A stretch of DNA of 64,000 bases from Pyrocephalus nanus (Eukaryota; Chordata; Aves; Passeriformes; Tyrannidae): assembly GCA_038380795.1 (NCBI GenBank), contig CM076281.1, forward strand, positions 1,426,001 to 1,490,000, read 5' to 3'. The notes under the pieces are model-generated. The model saw only the letters and a list, made by a program, of their open reading frames with translations, made no database searches and had not been told where the DNA came from. Made by a program: the position numbers and the translations under genes. This document shows positions 35,126 to 49,100 of this stretch, one piece after another (position 1 is the stretch's first letter; each line of letters opens with the position of its first letter).

Positions 35126-35521
35126 GGGACAAGTCCTGTGGCTTGGTGGGTGTCCAGTGGGGAAGGGGGCAACCCTAAGACAGAGAGAAGCCAGTTTTTT
35201 GTGACAAGGACATCCCAAGCCACAGCCACTGCTCCTCCCCACGTTGGGAGCAGGGTAAAGGAATGGTGGGTGGCCTGGGGGATCCTCACTCTCCCAGCTC
35301 CTCATGGCACCGTGCTGGGGGCCAGGCTGGACCCCTGCTCAGGCCCTTGGAGAGGGATGCCATGGGCTGGGATCGTTCTGGATGGATGCCTTGGGCTGGG
35401 GAATCCGCATGGCAAAGGACAGAGTTTGTCTTGGCTGGAAACCGTGGGGCGAAGGTGGAGGGTCTGCTCCCACCACCTCACCCCCATGGCAGGGATGGGA
35501 CAAGGCTGGCACTGGGAGAGA

Positions 35522-35560
35522 AGGAGGAGGAGGAGGAGGAGGAGGAGGAGGAGGAGGAGG
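35522..35560. repeat. (GGA)n trinucleotide repeat
   Basis: About thirteen GGA units. They produce poly-Glu, poly-Gly and poly-Arg frames that are not genes. Confidence 0.92.
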
Positions 35561-37044
35561 GCAGCCTCTGCCTTAACCCCACGGCTGCTGGAGCGAAGCG
35601 TGGCCGCCCCAGCCCGCTTTTGTCCGCTCTCCGGTTTTGCTGTCGCACGCTCAGACCGAAATAGCCAAAATCCCTAATAGGAAGCTTCCCCCAGCCCGAG
35701 CCCTCGGCTGGTATCTCGCTCGGGCAGGTTTCATGACTCAGCAGCCCAGATGGAGCCGTCCCTCACAGCCCTCAGCTCCAAATCTGTTTATTGCTCCAGA
35801 GGCTGTTTTTCCAAGAGCTTCACTGCTTTATAACAGCCAGCGCTCTCCCTTAAAACCCTGCCTCTCCAGCGAGGGCTCGCGTCACACTCAGCGCGGAGGT
35901 GGGCGAGGAACAAAAATAGACAAATTAAGAAAACCTCAAAAGGCCAAAAAATGAAAATGTGAGGGGTTTGGCTCTCTGAGCTCTAAGGTTTGCTTTGCCT
36001 CCGTGTTGCATCAGCTCTGCTCTTCCTCTGCTGCCTTCCTTGGAGCTGCACCATCTCGGGGGCAGAGAAGGATCCCTGGGTGATCACAAGTCTAAGAGGA
36101 GCTGAGAGACAGCTGAGCCCTCTGAGGTGTCCCCCCAGAGCTGAGGTCGAGGGACTGTGCCCTTGGCTGGAGGGTGAAGCCCTGGCAGTGCAAACCTGGG
36201 GTGGTGTCGGCCACAGGCAGCACAGGGAACAGTAAGGATGGATTTTGGGGTGGCAGCCTCCGGGGTTCCCTCTGTAAGCATCTAAACCCCTCATTCCCCC
36301 TCAGCACCATTAAATGAGACATAGGCTCTTGCACAGCTCTGGTTCCGTGTCCTGGGTGGTTTTTAACTACTCACACAGCTGCACAGGTGTAATTTGTGCT
36401 TTTAACCTTCACTCTGCCAGTAGCTCTATGTGTTTTTAGTGTGGGATAGAGGATGCAAAGAGAGAAACTTGGGAGGCCTTTGACCCAGGGATGCAGCAAA
36501 GACAAGCAGAGAACAAAGCTAAAAGGGGCTGTCATCTCCTCCCCACACTCATGGCCAAGGGTTCGCTCATGGGAGCTGGGGGCACTCAGTGGTGTCTGGG
36601 GGCTGCTGGTGACCCCCACCCCTCCTGCCAAAAGCTGTGTTGGCCAGGGTGGATGTACGAGGGGCAGGTGGGACAGTGAGGGTTTGCTCCTGAGCACAGG
36701 GGAGGGCTGGGCAGTGGGTGCTTTCTCAGATAGCTGCTCGCTCTCTGCCCTGGTATGGGGGGACAGCAGGGCCTCACTAGGACCCCCCACCCTGGGGAGG
36801 CAGCCCATGTTCCCACCAGGTACAGCCCAGGTGAGGTAGGGCAGCAGCAGCTCTCCTGTAAGGCACACATCATGTCGTGGGCACGTTTTCCCCCTTCCCA
36901 TAGGAACTGTGCATCCACACGGGTGGAAAAGTTTCAAAGACCCTGTGGGGACAAGATGCCTGAAGCAGGACCAGCCCCCTTGATGGCACCCCATTGTGCC
37001 TTTGGGGGCGATGGTGTTGGAAGGGTCAGGACTTGACTGTTTTC

Positions 37045-37088
37045 CCTGTGGGTCTCTTCCAGCTCGGGATATTCTGTGAATCTGTGAA
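37045..37088 (+). mobile_element. CR1 LINE 3' terminus (short)
   Basis: GGGTCTCTTCCAGCTCGGGA followed by TATTCTGTGAATCTGTGA matches the sense 3' terminus of CR1 with its short terminal repeats. The upstream part is not clearly recognisable. Confidence 0.75.
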
Positions 37089-37326
37089 ACCCACCTTGCC
37101 CAGCCCAGCCTGGCAGATCCGTGCTGTGCTGGGGTGAGCGCGGTCAGTGGGTCTCACATTCCCGAAGGGAGTGCCCCACCACAGTCCATTAACTGGTCGT
37201 TAGGGCCATTACCTTAATCACGGGGTGTTTCCCTGCTCTGTATCAGGGTGTGCTCAGGGTCATGCAGGCTGAGTGGGGAGCAGTTGGCTGCCTCCCGCAT
37301 GGCCGTGGCAGTGCCTGGATCCACCG

Positions 37327-37396
37327 CCATCCATCCATCCATCCATCCATCCATCCATCCATCCATCCATCCATCCATCCATCCATCCATCCATCC
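37327..37396. repeat. (CATC)n tetranucleotide repeat
   Basis: About seventeen uninterrupted CATC units. This is a candidate polymorphic microsatellite marker. Confidence 0.95.
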
Positions 37397-40292
37397 TCTC
37401 CAGTTTCCATGGCTACGCCAGAGTTTACTCTTCCCCGCCTTCCACCGCCTGCATGGGTGTGATGTAAAAAAAAGGTCCCTACACGAGGCAAAAAAGCCCA
37501 GGGACTGGGACCTCCTGCTTTTTGGGAGCAGCAACTCCATCCAGGGTGGTCAAACTGTGGCGTGACAGGCACTGAGTGTCCTGGCAGCACCTGCAGCCCA
37601 CCTGAATGGCACCTTGGAGGCCTTCGGGGGGGCTGTGGCATGATTCTGGGCCGCTGCCTTCCCCTCCTGGCCTCCCTGATGGCGGCAGGGACCCAGGGGA
37701 GGCGGGAGTGATCTCCTGGGGACAAATCCAGGCGCGGAGCCATCGCCCGCCTGGCGCTCAATGCGAGATGACAGCGCGGAGCAGAGATCCCTGAGCTGCG
37801 GCTCCTTAATGGGGGAGAACAAAACCCCAGCTTGGGTCACCACGTGGGGTTTCAGTGGCCAAATGTGGGTCAGCAGAGGCCTCGCTGGGGAGGCAGGAAT
37901 GTCACAGCACCGCAGGGGTTTCACAGCACCACAGGGCAGTCACAGCACGGCGGGGGTTTGTTCCCTTTTCCAGGGGCACGAGGAGCAGAGGGACAGCGTA
38001 TCCCAGTCCACGGCCACGTTCCCTGGGCAGGGGGATTTGGCTGAGGGGCTCCTGGGATGTGGCTGGGGTGCAGTTGGCCACGAGGGTGTGTGACCATTTC
38101 CAAATCCATGGGTGCTCTGATTCACGGGGCCAGTGGGTGAAGCGGGAAGCAATCCCAAAACCTGGGTGTGCTGCACCCGGCTGCGTTCAGCCATGGGGCA
38201 ATCCTCGTGCCCTGCCTGTGCACCTCAGGATTCCTGCCTGCTCCTGGACAGCTGGTCAGGCTGCCTGTGCCCCAGGGCCAATCTTCCCTCTGAGGAGCTG
38301 TGGGTGACCCTGAACTCCACAGGATCACGGCTCCACTGTGTGTTTGTTGCGTTGAAGGGTCCCCTCCTCGCTTTGACTGGCCCCTCAGTAGCAGGGGTGC
38401 AGGGATGGTGTGTTGTGCAGGGACCTCGTGGTATGGGCTGTGTTTCAGCAGCTCCCTCGGTAAGGTGCTGGGCACAGAGGGTGCCTGGGTGCTGTTTGGT
38501 GTCGGGAGGGTGGGGTGAGTTCCATCGGGCACTTGCCCGCTGAGTCACGGGGCTGTGCAGCCAGAGCTGTGCCGTGTGTGCCTCTGGCCTGGCCCAGAGG
38601 GATGCTCTGTGTCCTTCCCTGACCCCCTCCCCACACCCCGGGACAGACTCTGTGGCCAGGCCGGGCCACGAGGGCTGGTGACTGATGTGGCCTGGCAGCT
38701 CAGCCTTCCCAAAGGCGCTCGCTGCTCCTTCTGCCTCTCCCACCGAGGCTCCCTCCCTCTCATCCCAGCCTGCACATCACTGCCTGCCTCCCGGGCAGCT
38801 GAGCTGGGGGCTCACCCCATCCAGATACCCCAGACAGCCTCTGCAAACCCAGCCTGGGGGGTGCTCTGGCAGTGCCTGCCCCTCCAGCACTGCACAGGGT
38901 GCTCCGAGCTCCCATCCCCATTTTATGGGAAGGGTTGGGGAGTGCTGGCGCCTGCAGATGCTGGTTCATAAAACACTGACTTTCCAGACAGGCTTTGCAA
39001 AAGAAATGAGATGTTGGCGATTGTTTGGAGAGCTCAGGGGATCCCAGGGTGTGTTCCCTGGAGCAAAGCATGATCCTTTCTTGGGGCTGTAGAGAGCCTG
39101 TGGCGGGGCAGAGACCCAAAATGCTGGACACCTGTGTGCTCCAAACTGCTGCTGCTGCCACACGGGCCTGACCCTCCCGTGGAGTGACAACACACGGCTG
39201 GGACGTGTGGGCTGGCTTGTGGTTCCCCTGTGGAACCCTGCTCGTCTCTGTGGTGGGATGGGGGCACAGGGGGATGGGGGCTGCAGCCATTTGCGTGTGT
39301 GAGGCTGCGGGTGGGTTCACTCCCCGCCACTCTCCATCAAGCCGCAGTCACAGGGAGCGCGGTGGGAATGTGTCTGCTCTTCCCGTGTCACTGTGAGTGT
39401 TTTCTCCACACTCACCGAGAAACCCGTGCTGGTTTTTCCCGGCAGGTCACCGAGCCAGTTTGTTGGCAGGGCAGAGATCACCACGGGGCACTGCTGCATG
39501 GTTTGGATTTTTCCCTCTCCCGTGTGGCACCAGGACGGCAGCTCTGGGTTTTCAGCGCGGTGTTTGCCTCCCAAGGAGGTGGTTTAGGTTTCACAGGCCC
39601 AACCTGACGGGAATTCGAGCAGCCACTAAAACTAGGGCTTCTCATGCCGTCATTATCGGCGTTATCTGCTCAGCTGGGCAGCCGTGGGGAGCGGGGGAGC
39701 ACGGTGGGAGCTGGTGGGAGCTGGTGGGAGCCCGTGCTGTGCTGGGGCGGCACGAGCCCCCGGGATCTGCTCCAGGCAGCCCCCACCTCCCGGGCTGAGT
39801 CACCAGCAGGCCGAGTGCATTTGCTGCTGGTGTGACGGCAGCTGTAAGTCCCAAAAAAACCCCCAGCACTGATGCTTTAATGACAGGCGGATAACACAGC
39901 CCCGAAGAAGACTCATCCCGCACATACCTCATTAGTGGTGACTAAGCCCGCACCGGGCTGGAGCAGCCACAGCCTTCCCACGTCACCCCAGCCCTGGTGT
40001 CACTAATTCTGCAGGCCCCGAGATCCCAAACTGCCCATCTCCTGCCTGTCCCCAGCCTTGTTCCATATTTAATCTCTCATGTTCACCTGAGTCTCTAATT
40101 AGGCTCAGCTGTGAGCCCATGGTGTGTAGTGAGGGCTGGCGTTCCCGGAGTGCTCTGTGTGTGGGACTCACACAGCAGCCCACTGAAACAACCCCCACAT
40201 TAGGGTTTTCCCTTTGTTTTCCCTTTCTTTTTAATTCCTTCCCCCTGAACTAGCACTAGGCAGGTGTGTAACACTAACCCAAGGCAGGTATG

Positions 40293-40391
40293 AATCACAG
40301 AATCCCAGAACAGTTTGGGTTGTAAGGGACCTTAAAGCTTATCCAGTTCCAACCCCCTGCCACGGGCAGGGACACCTTCCACTACAACAGG
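40293..40391 (-). mobile_element. CR1 LINE 3'-end fragment (antisense)
   Basis: The plus strand reads ATCACAGAATCCCAGAACAG, TTTGGGTTGTAAGGGACCTT, then the CCCCTGCCACGGGCAGGGAC stretch. It is the complement of the CR1 3' end, truncated after about 100 bp. Confidence 0.92.
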
Positions 40392-41659
40392 TGAGGTGAA
40401 ATGGGGGCCCATTAACAGCAAAGCTCTTAAAAAAGGTATGTGTGGACTGTTTCGGGCTTTCCCCCCTTTTTTTTACAGTAATGAATGGTCAGTTTGAGGT
40501 ATTCAAAAAGAGCTTTCTTTGTGTTTCTTTTCTCTGGCACAGCTGTCCAGATGGCTCCTGTTGGGGTGAGGCAGGGAAGCAAGGAAACCCCAGGAGCTGC
40601 TTCCCAAGCCAGAACCCAGAGGAGCCAGACAGTGTCAAGGGCTGGAGCAGCCACCATCCTCCCCTGACATCCCAGCTGGCTGCCTTGCCCTTTAGAGTCC
40701 CCCTGATAAAAACCTCCCCCGGCCTGGCAGTGAACGGGGCTCTGATCTCCCAGGGGCCTGCAGGGTCTGGGGAGGGGGAGAGGCAGGCATTGTAACTGGA
40801 GCAGCATATCCATGGCAACCCCAACTTTTCATCAGTGTTAATTACTTACACAGTGCCAGAGCTGCGCGTGGCGCCTCCCAGATAAAGATACATCCCCCTT
40901 TCAAGCCTCTCCCAGTGACACCGAGGCGACAGCGAGCTCCAGGAGCCGGGTCTGGAAGGCGGTGATGGAGACATTTTGTGAGGGAGAGAGGAGCTGGGAT
41001 TTAGAGGAGGGACTGGCGAGGCAGCCAGGAGCTCAGGGCAGCTTTTCTCCCAAAAAAACACCTTCCCAGAGTGTTGGGAAATGGCCCCAGCCGGTGTGAG
41101 AAGCAGATCTGTACCCAAGGTGCTGCTGTTGGGGTGTCTCTGGTCTCTCGGTGGGGTGTGTGAGGCCGTGCCATGGTGAGGGCTGGCAGCAGGTCACACT
41201 CAGCAGGCAAATCTGGGTCCCTTTGGGGCACAGGGACGTCACTGAGGGGGGTGAGGACGTGGCTGATCCTGGGATGGTCCCAGTGAGGTCCTGGAGTATT
41301 TGGCTCCTCCACTGCTTATTGGTGCAACTCCCGGCACAGGAGGCTGGGCAAAGGAAAAGCAGTTTGGCTGTTTAATGGTAAAATGGGAAAAACATTCCCG
41401 AGGCATTACAGCTCACTGTGTCGTTCCCTCAGCATTCCCAGTTACAGAGTCTCAGTTTTTACAGACTTCTTCAACGTGCAGTTTATTACTGCTGCTTTTC
41501 TTTAAATAGCATTATTTTCTAGGAAATGCAGTCGTCCCATCCCTACAGCTGCTGTTGTGCATTTATCTCCCCTCTCCTGGCGAGAAGCTGATGGATACAG
41601 ATCCAGGCAGCTGTGTGACCTTTCCAGTCTCACTCGGAGTCCAGGGACGTGGATGTAAG

Positions 41660-42940
41660 ATTGTTTCAAGTCGTTCTGATTTTATTACAAACCAAAATAT
41701 ACTTCACATTCAGTGGCACCTCAAGTCCACAGGATAATTACTCTTGGGGAAAAAAACAACCCAAACCCCTTAAAGAAGGTATCGGTGTAGTTGTAGCTCA
41801 CTCCGGCTTTTCCATGAGATCCCAAACTTGAGAGCCAACACCCCACTTGCTTTAGTTTGTCAGGTTTTCTATGGGATGTTACTCCAGCACTATACCTTAG
41901 CAGGAAGCAGTCTGACAAACAATTTACTGTGCAATAAGCCACACCAAGCTGCATCTGCAAAGAACCATCTTCATCATCCAGTTATTGCCAAATCCAAATG
42001 TTCTGTACTGAAGCTGCACAGGGATCAGCTGATGTGACAGGGGGGTTGTGTGTTCTGTAACCTGTTGCATTTCCTCACTGCTTGTTGGTCAGCGGGCACT
42101 TTGCTGACAACGCTGAGGGAGTAAAACCCCACAACAGGAGCTTCGTGCTCTTCACTCCTCAATTTCCGTGGGAGAACGTCGAGTTCTGAGTGTCCTTTTA
42201 TTCCTGTTCCCAAAGGCTGCAGTGGCTGTAGCTTCCAGCCTTCCCAACAAACTGAGGACTGAGGGATTATATGTAATTCGACAATCCCAAAAGAGGGGCG
42301 AGCAGCTGAAGCTCATCGGGTTGTGCAGTGCCCTCCTGCTGGGATATGTGCTAATACCACGAGAAAGTAACAACTGTTGAGGAGACTCCCTGCCATGTCC
42401 TTTCCCATCCTTTATCACAATTAAGTTAAAAAGACCGGACCGCTGCAAGCTCTATTTTTATAGCTGGGGCACGTGCTGTCACCTCTGAAAGCTGCCACCG
42501 GTTCAGGAAGGAGCACAGGGAGGGAGGGAAGCTGCATTTCTATACCTGTACTGCACAAAGCGGGGCTCTGTCCTTATTCTGTGCCACTGTCAGCATTAAA
42601 GTACCGTGATGCTCTGCAGCCACAGAGGTGTGAGGAATCAATGCCCATTCACGTTTAAGATTAGCTTATGTGGCATGTGATCCTTTCCAGCGCTCCGAGG
42701 CAGAGGGATTCTGACAACAGCAGAGTCAAAAGGAACCCAGACAAAGAAATGTCAGCATTCATACAATTTAACAAAGCTCCCTACTTGTTTTTACAAAAAA
42801 GAAAAAAAAAAAAAAAAGCCCCGAAAGGTTTCAAACAAAAGGAAATGTCCTTCATTCAACACTGGTAAAATCTTTCAGCGCTGTCAAAGTGACTTCAAAG
42901 CTTCTCCACATCTGCCTGCTCCAGCCAAAGCTGCCTGTCC
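41660..42940 (-). other. TADA2A: TADA2A 3'UTR (extent inferred)
   Basis: Sequence downstream of the TADA2A stop. Minus-strand AATAAA hexamers occur at 42,197-42,202 and 41,681-41,686, predicting 3'UTRs of about 0.75 or 1.28 kb. The distal one is set in TTGTAATAAAATCAGAACG. I cannot tell which is used. An A-rich stretch lies at 42,797-42,817. Confidence 0.5.
41681..41686 (-). promoter_or_regulatory. TADA2A: TADA2A candidate distal polyadenylation signal
   Basis: TTTATT on the plus strand, AATAAA in the sense of TADA2A. A proximal alternative sits at 42,197-42,202. Confidence 0.45.
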
Positions 42941-43126
42941 TCAGGCCTTTGTGATGTACCCTTCTCTGATCAGGAAGTCATAGATTTTCCTGGTTTTGTT
43001 CACATCGATCTTGATGAGGGCTCGAGCCTGCGCCAGTCTCAGGCCCCCCTGTTTGTTGCACTCGTTCACTAAAGCAGCTTTATATTCCAAATAGGCTCCA
43101 GGGACCAACCTCACCATCTGACAGAG
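42941..43126 (-). CDS. TADA2A: TADA2A last coding exon, SWIRM domain
   Basis: The exon encodes LCQMVRLVPGAYLEYKAALV to FLIREGYITKA and TGA (residues about 383-443). This is the core of the SWIRM domain, a helical DNA/nucleosome-binding fold. The acceptor reads TTGTCTTGCAG on the minus strand. Confidence 0.97.
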   Translation of the reverse strand, partial: LCQMVRLVPGAYLEYKAALVNECNKQGGLRLAQARALIKIDVNKTRKIYDFLIREGYITKA

Positions 43127-46100
43127 CTGCAAGACAAAAGGTGAAGTTAATAAACACCAACACTTGCCATGCTCCTCCATTCCCAGCTCCCTGCTGGGGG
43201 AGGAACATGGGGAATATTTTTCTGCAAACACTTTCAATGTGGGTTTTTTTTTTTTTTTTTTTTTTGCACGGGGGAGGCACACGGGAACTGCACGAGGAGC
43301 TGTTTGGATCCACAGGTAGGGAGGGGAGGAGCTTGCTGGCTGCTGCATTCAAAACCATTCCTGACTGAAAAATAAAGGAGGAGGATGAAAGCAAGCCCTG
43401 GGCTGGCAGGAGCACAGCTCTGAGTGTGTTCTGTGTGGGCGTTGCTCCTTCCAAACCCCGGGAAGCAGATGCCAGACTTGCAAGCAGCAATTGGGCCCGC
43501 TGGCCGGGAGCCAGGGAGGGCATCTGGCTGCTAATCCCCTGCAGACCCGGCTTTAATACCTTCCACACCAGCAGCTCCGCCGGCCCCTCCGGAAGTCTGG
43601 CATGGAAGCTGCGCAGGGAGGGCATTCCGTGTGTGTGGAAGTTTGGGAAGGAACTGCTTTCCACAGCCCCTGAGCTGCTTGGCTGCACAGCTCCCGTTTA
43701 GCTCCCGAGGAGCAGTTGCCTTCCAGGAGCGTGGCCTTGCTCCCGACAGGGACCCTGCCTTGTCTCCTCTCCTCTCCTCTCCTTAGGAAGGAAATGCTTC
43801 ATGCTCGTCCCTCCTTGATGGGAAACTGCAGAATTCCTCGGACCTCAGACCTTCTGTCCCAGCTGACGAGGCAATCAGACTCCCCCCCACACCATTAATG
43901 TCCTGTCACTGTTATTTGTGTGCCAAATGGAGCCAGAAATGCCCGTTCCACGTGGAGCTGGGAGCTGATTCCCAGCCCTGCCAGCTCCAGCCAAGGGGAG
44001 ACGCACATGGAGGGAGAGGCTGGAATACAGCTGTGCCTCATGGGCACTGCAATCTGCCCTGGGCAATCTAAGGACAGATCAGGACTTCTATTAAAAAATA
44101 ATAATCTTTTATTTCAGTAGTTGTCCACTGAATTAGAGGACAGGCCTACACTGGGCTGAAAAACTGAGCCATAAATGCACAACAGGCCCCTTGCTGTGTG
44201 CTCACCTCTCCTGGGGGCTGCAGCCCCATTTCTGTCAGCTCTGGTGATCTCACCTGTGCTTCAGGTGAGTGCAAGAGCTCTGTAAGATGAGCTGCAACAC
44301 CAGGCTGAGATAACAACTTGTGGCTTACAGAAAGCCCGGTCCCATTCCTTGCCACATGTGCAAATAAAAACCTTGACAGATGCACTGTAAAGCAGAATTA
44401 TGGAAAAGACCATGAGAAGAACACTGTTATCACCTCCATGGCTCACATTAGTGAAACCTCACTACAGCTGGTTGAGGTTTGGCTCTGAGATATCCCTAAA
44501 AGGAAGAGATTTGCTATTCTAGGGGTGTCCTGTGCAGCACCAGAAGTTGGACTTGATGATGCTTGTGGGTCATACTGGATCTTATAACAGCACCTAAAAC
44601 CACCCTGGTGCTCTGCACCTTTCTTTGCTAAATCAGCCAGTTTGCTGCAGCTCTGCAGGATGTGTGGCACAGGAAATTAAGCAGCCAACTGGAAAACCTG
44701 AATGATTTTTGTGAGCAAGGAAGAGCAATCTGGGCCTGTGACTGAGGTGACATTCACAGCCCCCCAGACACGGTGTGAGCAGCCCTGGGCTGGGAAGGTA
44801 CAGTTTTACAGAGATGATCTTTCCATCTTTCCTCACCTCCTTCTCCTTCTCGTTGAGTTTCTCTGTCCCTGGCAGCCCTGTGAGGTTCAGAGGTGGGGCG
44901 CTCCGTCTGCCTGCAGGGGTGAGAGAGGAAACACTCAACAACAGGGAGCAGTTTGGCCCTGGCTGCTCCTGAGGTGTGTTATGGAGGAAATTCAATGCCT
45001 GACGTTAGCCCAGAATGATCCAAGTGTTTACAGACATGTTATTTAGGGCTTAGCATGAAGCTGTGCTGATTGATAAAAGGGTTGATGTTGCAATGGACGT
45101 GGTTCAGCCCCGTGAATGCTGCATGAGACTCCTGTGCTGCTGGATTTTGGGAGGAACTGCAAGACAGCAGCTTTTGTCAGACTGGCCTGAGCGTGGCTCA
45201 GCTGGGCTGAGCCTCCTGACTAACCCAGCTCAGGGAGGGTGTGCCAGGGTGTGCGGGACCGACCTCAGCCCTGAAACCAGGGCCTTGTAAGGATGCTGGG
45301 ATTATTTATGGCTGTGATTACACAGCCAATTTCTCTGGCATTACCGACAACTTCATGAGGCAGAGTTTTCTTTAAATGCCTTTAAATAGGATGCAGATAC
45401 TGTGAAGCAAGCGCAGTTTGGAGGTTTATTTTTGTCTGTTAGGATAAACAGTCCTGAAAGCAATATTTATCACAAGGTCATCTGCTGTTTCTCACTTTCA
45501 CTATTGTTTATAATTTTGCTGGACTGTAACTGGCACAGCTTAAGCTTCCACAAGGGCTGTCTACTTGCAGGTTTGGCTTCTTTTGCATAATAGCACTTTT
45601 TGGTAACTTCCAGAGCTCAGGACAACGTTTTGGTTATTTATTCACATTTTTAAAAGTCTCTCGCCCCTGTGCTGTGGGTTGCATATTCAGCACTGTTACA
45701 GATAGGTCTCTACCCCAGGATGACTTCCCAAATTCGGCAAAGTGATGAGACCTTGGGAAATGGGCAGTTTTCCCTGTGCTGGTGGCTGCTCCAGATCCTG
45801 CCCTGTCCAGGTCCTGCCTCTGGCACTGGGGAGTCTCTCTGTCACCTGGGCATCTGCAGGAAGACGGGATCTGGCTGCGTGTGGGGAGCGCTCAGGGGAA
45901 CTGAAGGACTAGAGAAGCTGGAGTGTGAGTCTGTGGGAGGTGTAGAGGAAGTTACTTCCCAGCACTGCTCCCTCCTCCCAAGGCCTGGAACGAGTGTGCT
46001 GTGATGAGACGCAGAATTTGGTTTGACTCTTTTATAAACCCAGAAAATACCACACACACACACAAACTGCATTAAAGACAGCACATTAAGGCTGCAAAGT

Positions 46101-49100
46101 TAAGAGCACAAAATGCAGAAGTGAGGCATTAATTTGCCCTCTTGTATATTCAGTGTGATGCAGCCTTTAATTAGAGCCACGTGGCAGCTCTTCCGCAGCA
46201 TCCCCGCCGTTCCCTAGGCAGGATGTTTGCTTAATTAGCAGCTATATGGCATTTTGTTTGGGTTGTGTTCAACATGGGACGCTGCTTGTAAACACTGTGT
46301 GCTATCAGAGCTCCACAGGCAGCACAGTCCATGTGTTCCCGGGCTCTTCCCCTTCATGGGACACTGGGTACTCCACAAAAAATGAAGCTCATTCCTCGTT
46401 CCAGACCTTCAGCTGGGAGAGACTGTCCTCACTTCATGGACTCTGGTGCCCTGAGATACATAGGCCATTTTCTCTCTAAAAGACCAGATTTTAGCCATCA
46501 CCAAATATGTTTAGGACATGGTGCATAGTGCACTGACTCACTGCTTGGTATCCTGACCCGAATTTCCAAGGCTCCTGGCAGAAACGAGGAAGAACACAGA
46601 GACTCAGTGTCCACCCCTGAGAAGTTTGACTCAAGTGGTTTCACAGCATCCACATAAAAACTGGGCGTAGGGACAGAGCTAAAGGCAGTTTTCCCTGCCA
46701 ACATTTGACAACCTCATGGTAAAACTTCATCCCAGTCTCAGTCACTGAATATCACCCTGTGACCTCAGCAAATAAGGTGGGATTTAATATATATTCATGA
46801 GGACCTTGACTGGTCCCTCACTCTGTTCTTACTGGGCACTGAAAGAGGTTGGGGTCTTCTTGGTGGAAAAAACCCCCAGAATTTGTGCTGAAAGAATGTG
46901 AAGTTTCTTCTGCTCCCTGCCTTGCTAATAATGTAGCTTTAGGATTGGTTTTGACCTGTAGTCAGAAAGATCTAGAAATTCAGAGAAAAGTCCTACAAGA
47001 TATGCAAGTGGAATGAGTTGCAGATTGATGTAATGTTGACTTGAGCAGTGCTTAATTATGAGGCTTGAGACTGACACTTTAGCACTTGAGAAAAAGAATC
47101 AGAAAAGGGCTGTCAGAAAGATATTACTGGGAATTTTCATCAGATCATCTGACACTTACCTGTAGTTGAGGGAACTGGTACTGTGGGAGTCAGGCCGGAA
47201 TCACTGGAAAGAAAGGAAAATTTCAAATTGCCTTCATGTTTTTTTTAAGAATGGCTGCATATATTAGCCCTGAAAGTACTTCTTCCCCAATTCACCTTCC
47301 GTAGCCCAAGCCCTGATCTGAAATCAATAGGATTTCTAAATATTTAGTGCTCCTACACTGAAGACCATGTCTGAACTTTGCTAAAAAAGCCCCAAAAAAT
47401 AAATGTGGAGGAGGACACAATAACAAATTCAGTGGAGACTGGCTGGGGAAATTCCAAACCATCTCCTGCACACAGGATGCACTTCCTTTACGTTGCAGCT
47501 TACTCCTTAAATCAAAGTGCTCATGCAGGGTGACGACACATTAATAATGCTGCTACATCTAAAATCATTTGAAATATTCCAAGAGTCATCTGTGCCCTCA
47601 TTAATACCCATAAAGACCTCATCTCCCTCCATGACTTTATGAACAGCAATTCAGTTCCTGAAATATAAAACACAGAAAACTGAGGGTTTTGAGCCCTTAG
47701 TCCCTTCCTTGCCTGCCCTCAACAAACACTACTGCTGTTACCCACTTCTGACTTTTGCTGCAATAAACTGGGAATTAATTTGTTATTATCACACAGGAAG
47801 ATTTGTTTGATGTGAACTAAATCATGGAATCCCAGGATAGTTTGGGTTGGAAGGGGCCTTGAAGCTCATCCTGTCCCACCCCCTCCCAGGGGCAGGGACA
47901 CCTTCCACTAGGCCAGGTTGCTCCCAGCCCCGTCCAGCCTGGCCTGGGACACTGCCAGGGATGGGGCAGGTCCCTGGGGACCCTGTGGAGGTGCTCACAT
48001 GTCTGCCTGGCGGCTGAGCCACTGCTGGCAGGCGCTGCTGTCCTGGATGTACTGCAGCACCTCCGAGAGCATCGTGCGCTTCAGCCGCTCCTCGTCCCGG
48101 CTCTTCTTCAGGTGGTCGTAGGTCCTGGCACCTGCAGCAAACACAGATCACCTCCTCACCACCTGCCTGGCCACACTGCCCACACTGTCCCTTCCTGCTT
48201 TAGGGAATAAGTGGGAGGCCCTGTAGCTCTGGCCCAGACTCTGCTCTTCTCCCTCATGACAAGTGCTTGGCACCAGAAGGGATGAGATTCCACCCCGCAC
48301 CCCTTCCCCCATTAATTTCAGGCCAAAAACAAACAAAAAAAGGCTTCCATGCTCCAATTCCAGGATAAAACAGGCCACTTCATTCATCTGGAGGTCTTAG
48401 GCTTCTCTCCAGATATCACACATGTTGACAGGCAGTGAAAGTGTCCAGAGTAAAAGCCCTGAGACCACTGTGCCATGGCACAGATATTTTTCTCTGGATC
48501 TTTTGCAGAGTGGAGACTAGAGCAGAGCTGTGCCTGACAGTGGGATCTCCCAGCTGATGGCTGAAACCAGCTTTGAAACAGCCCAGCTGGGCTGTGCATC
48601 ATTCCTGAAGCCTTGTTCAGTCACAGAGCCAGGCAAATGCCTTTCAGAAAAAAGTGTCTTTTTATTCAGCACATCCTGAATGTTGTAAAATCATCCTTCC
48701 TCTCCATGATGGATGGGAATGGGCTGAATAATGCATCAGGTACTTACTGCAGAAATTGGTGATTCCTGCTGCTCTGTATTCCTGGAGCCTCTTTATTTCC
48801 CTCCGCAGCTCAAACTCCACTGTTGGACCCCCCGAGGAAGCAGGAGGGGAATCCAAAGGAACAGAAGTGGGTCAGTGGGGTGGATTGGGAATGTGGCTAT
48901 TCCCTATCTGCCTACACAGGTCAGCTATGAACACACAAACCACAGCCAGGGTCAACCTCCCTCCACAGGATCTCAAACCCACTGTGTCCCAACGCTCCTT
49001 GCTCACAGAATTGAGTTTGTTTCTAACATTTCTGTGCTCAGAAAAGTTGTTTTCTCTTCATGCATCGACAGTCACTTTGCCATAGCCTGGACAAGGCAAA

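Larger units (their letters stand above)
35126..41659. other. intergenic region between DUSP14 promoter and TADA2A 3' end
   Basis: It holds a (GGA)n repeat, a (CATC)n repeat and two CR1 pieces, listed separately. No exon with recognisable protein similarity was found on either strand. Confidence 0.6.
43127..44836 (-). other. TADA2A: TADA2A intron
   Basis: A 1.7-kb intron containing a T22 run at 43,244-43,265 and a short CR1 piece at 44,539-44,578. Nothing else is recognised. Confidence 0.8.
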
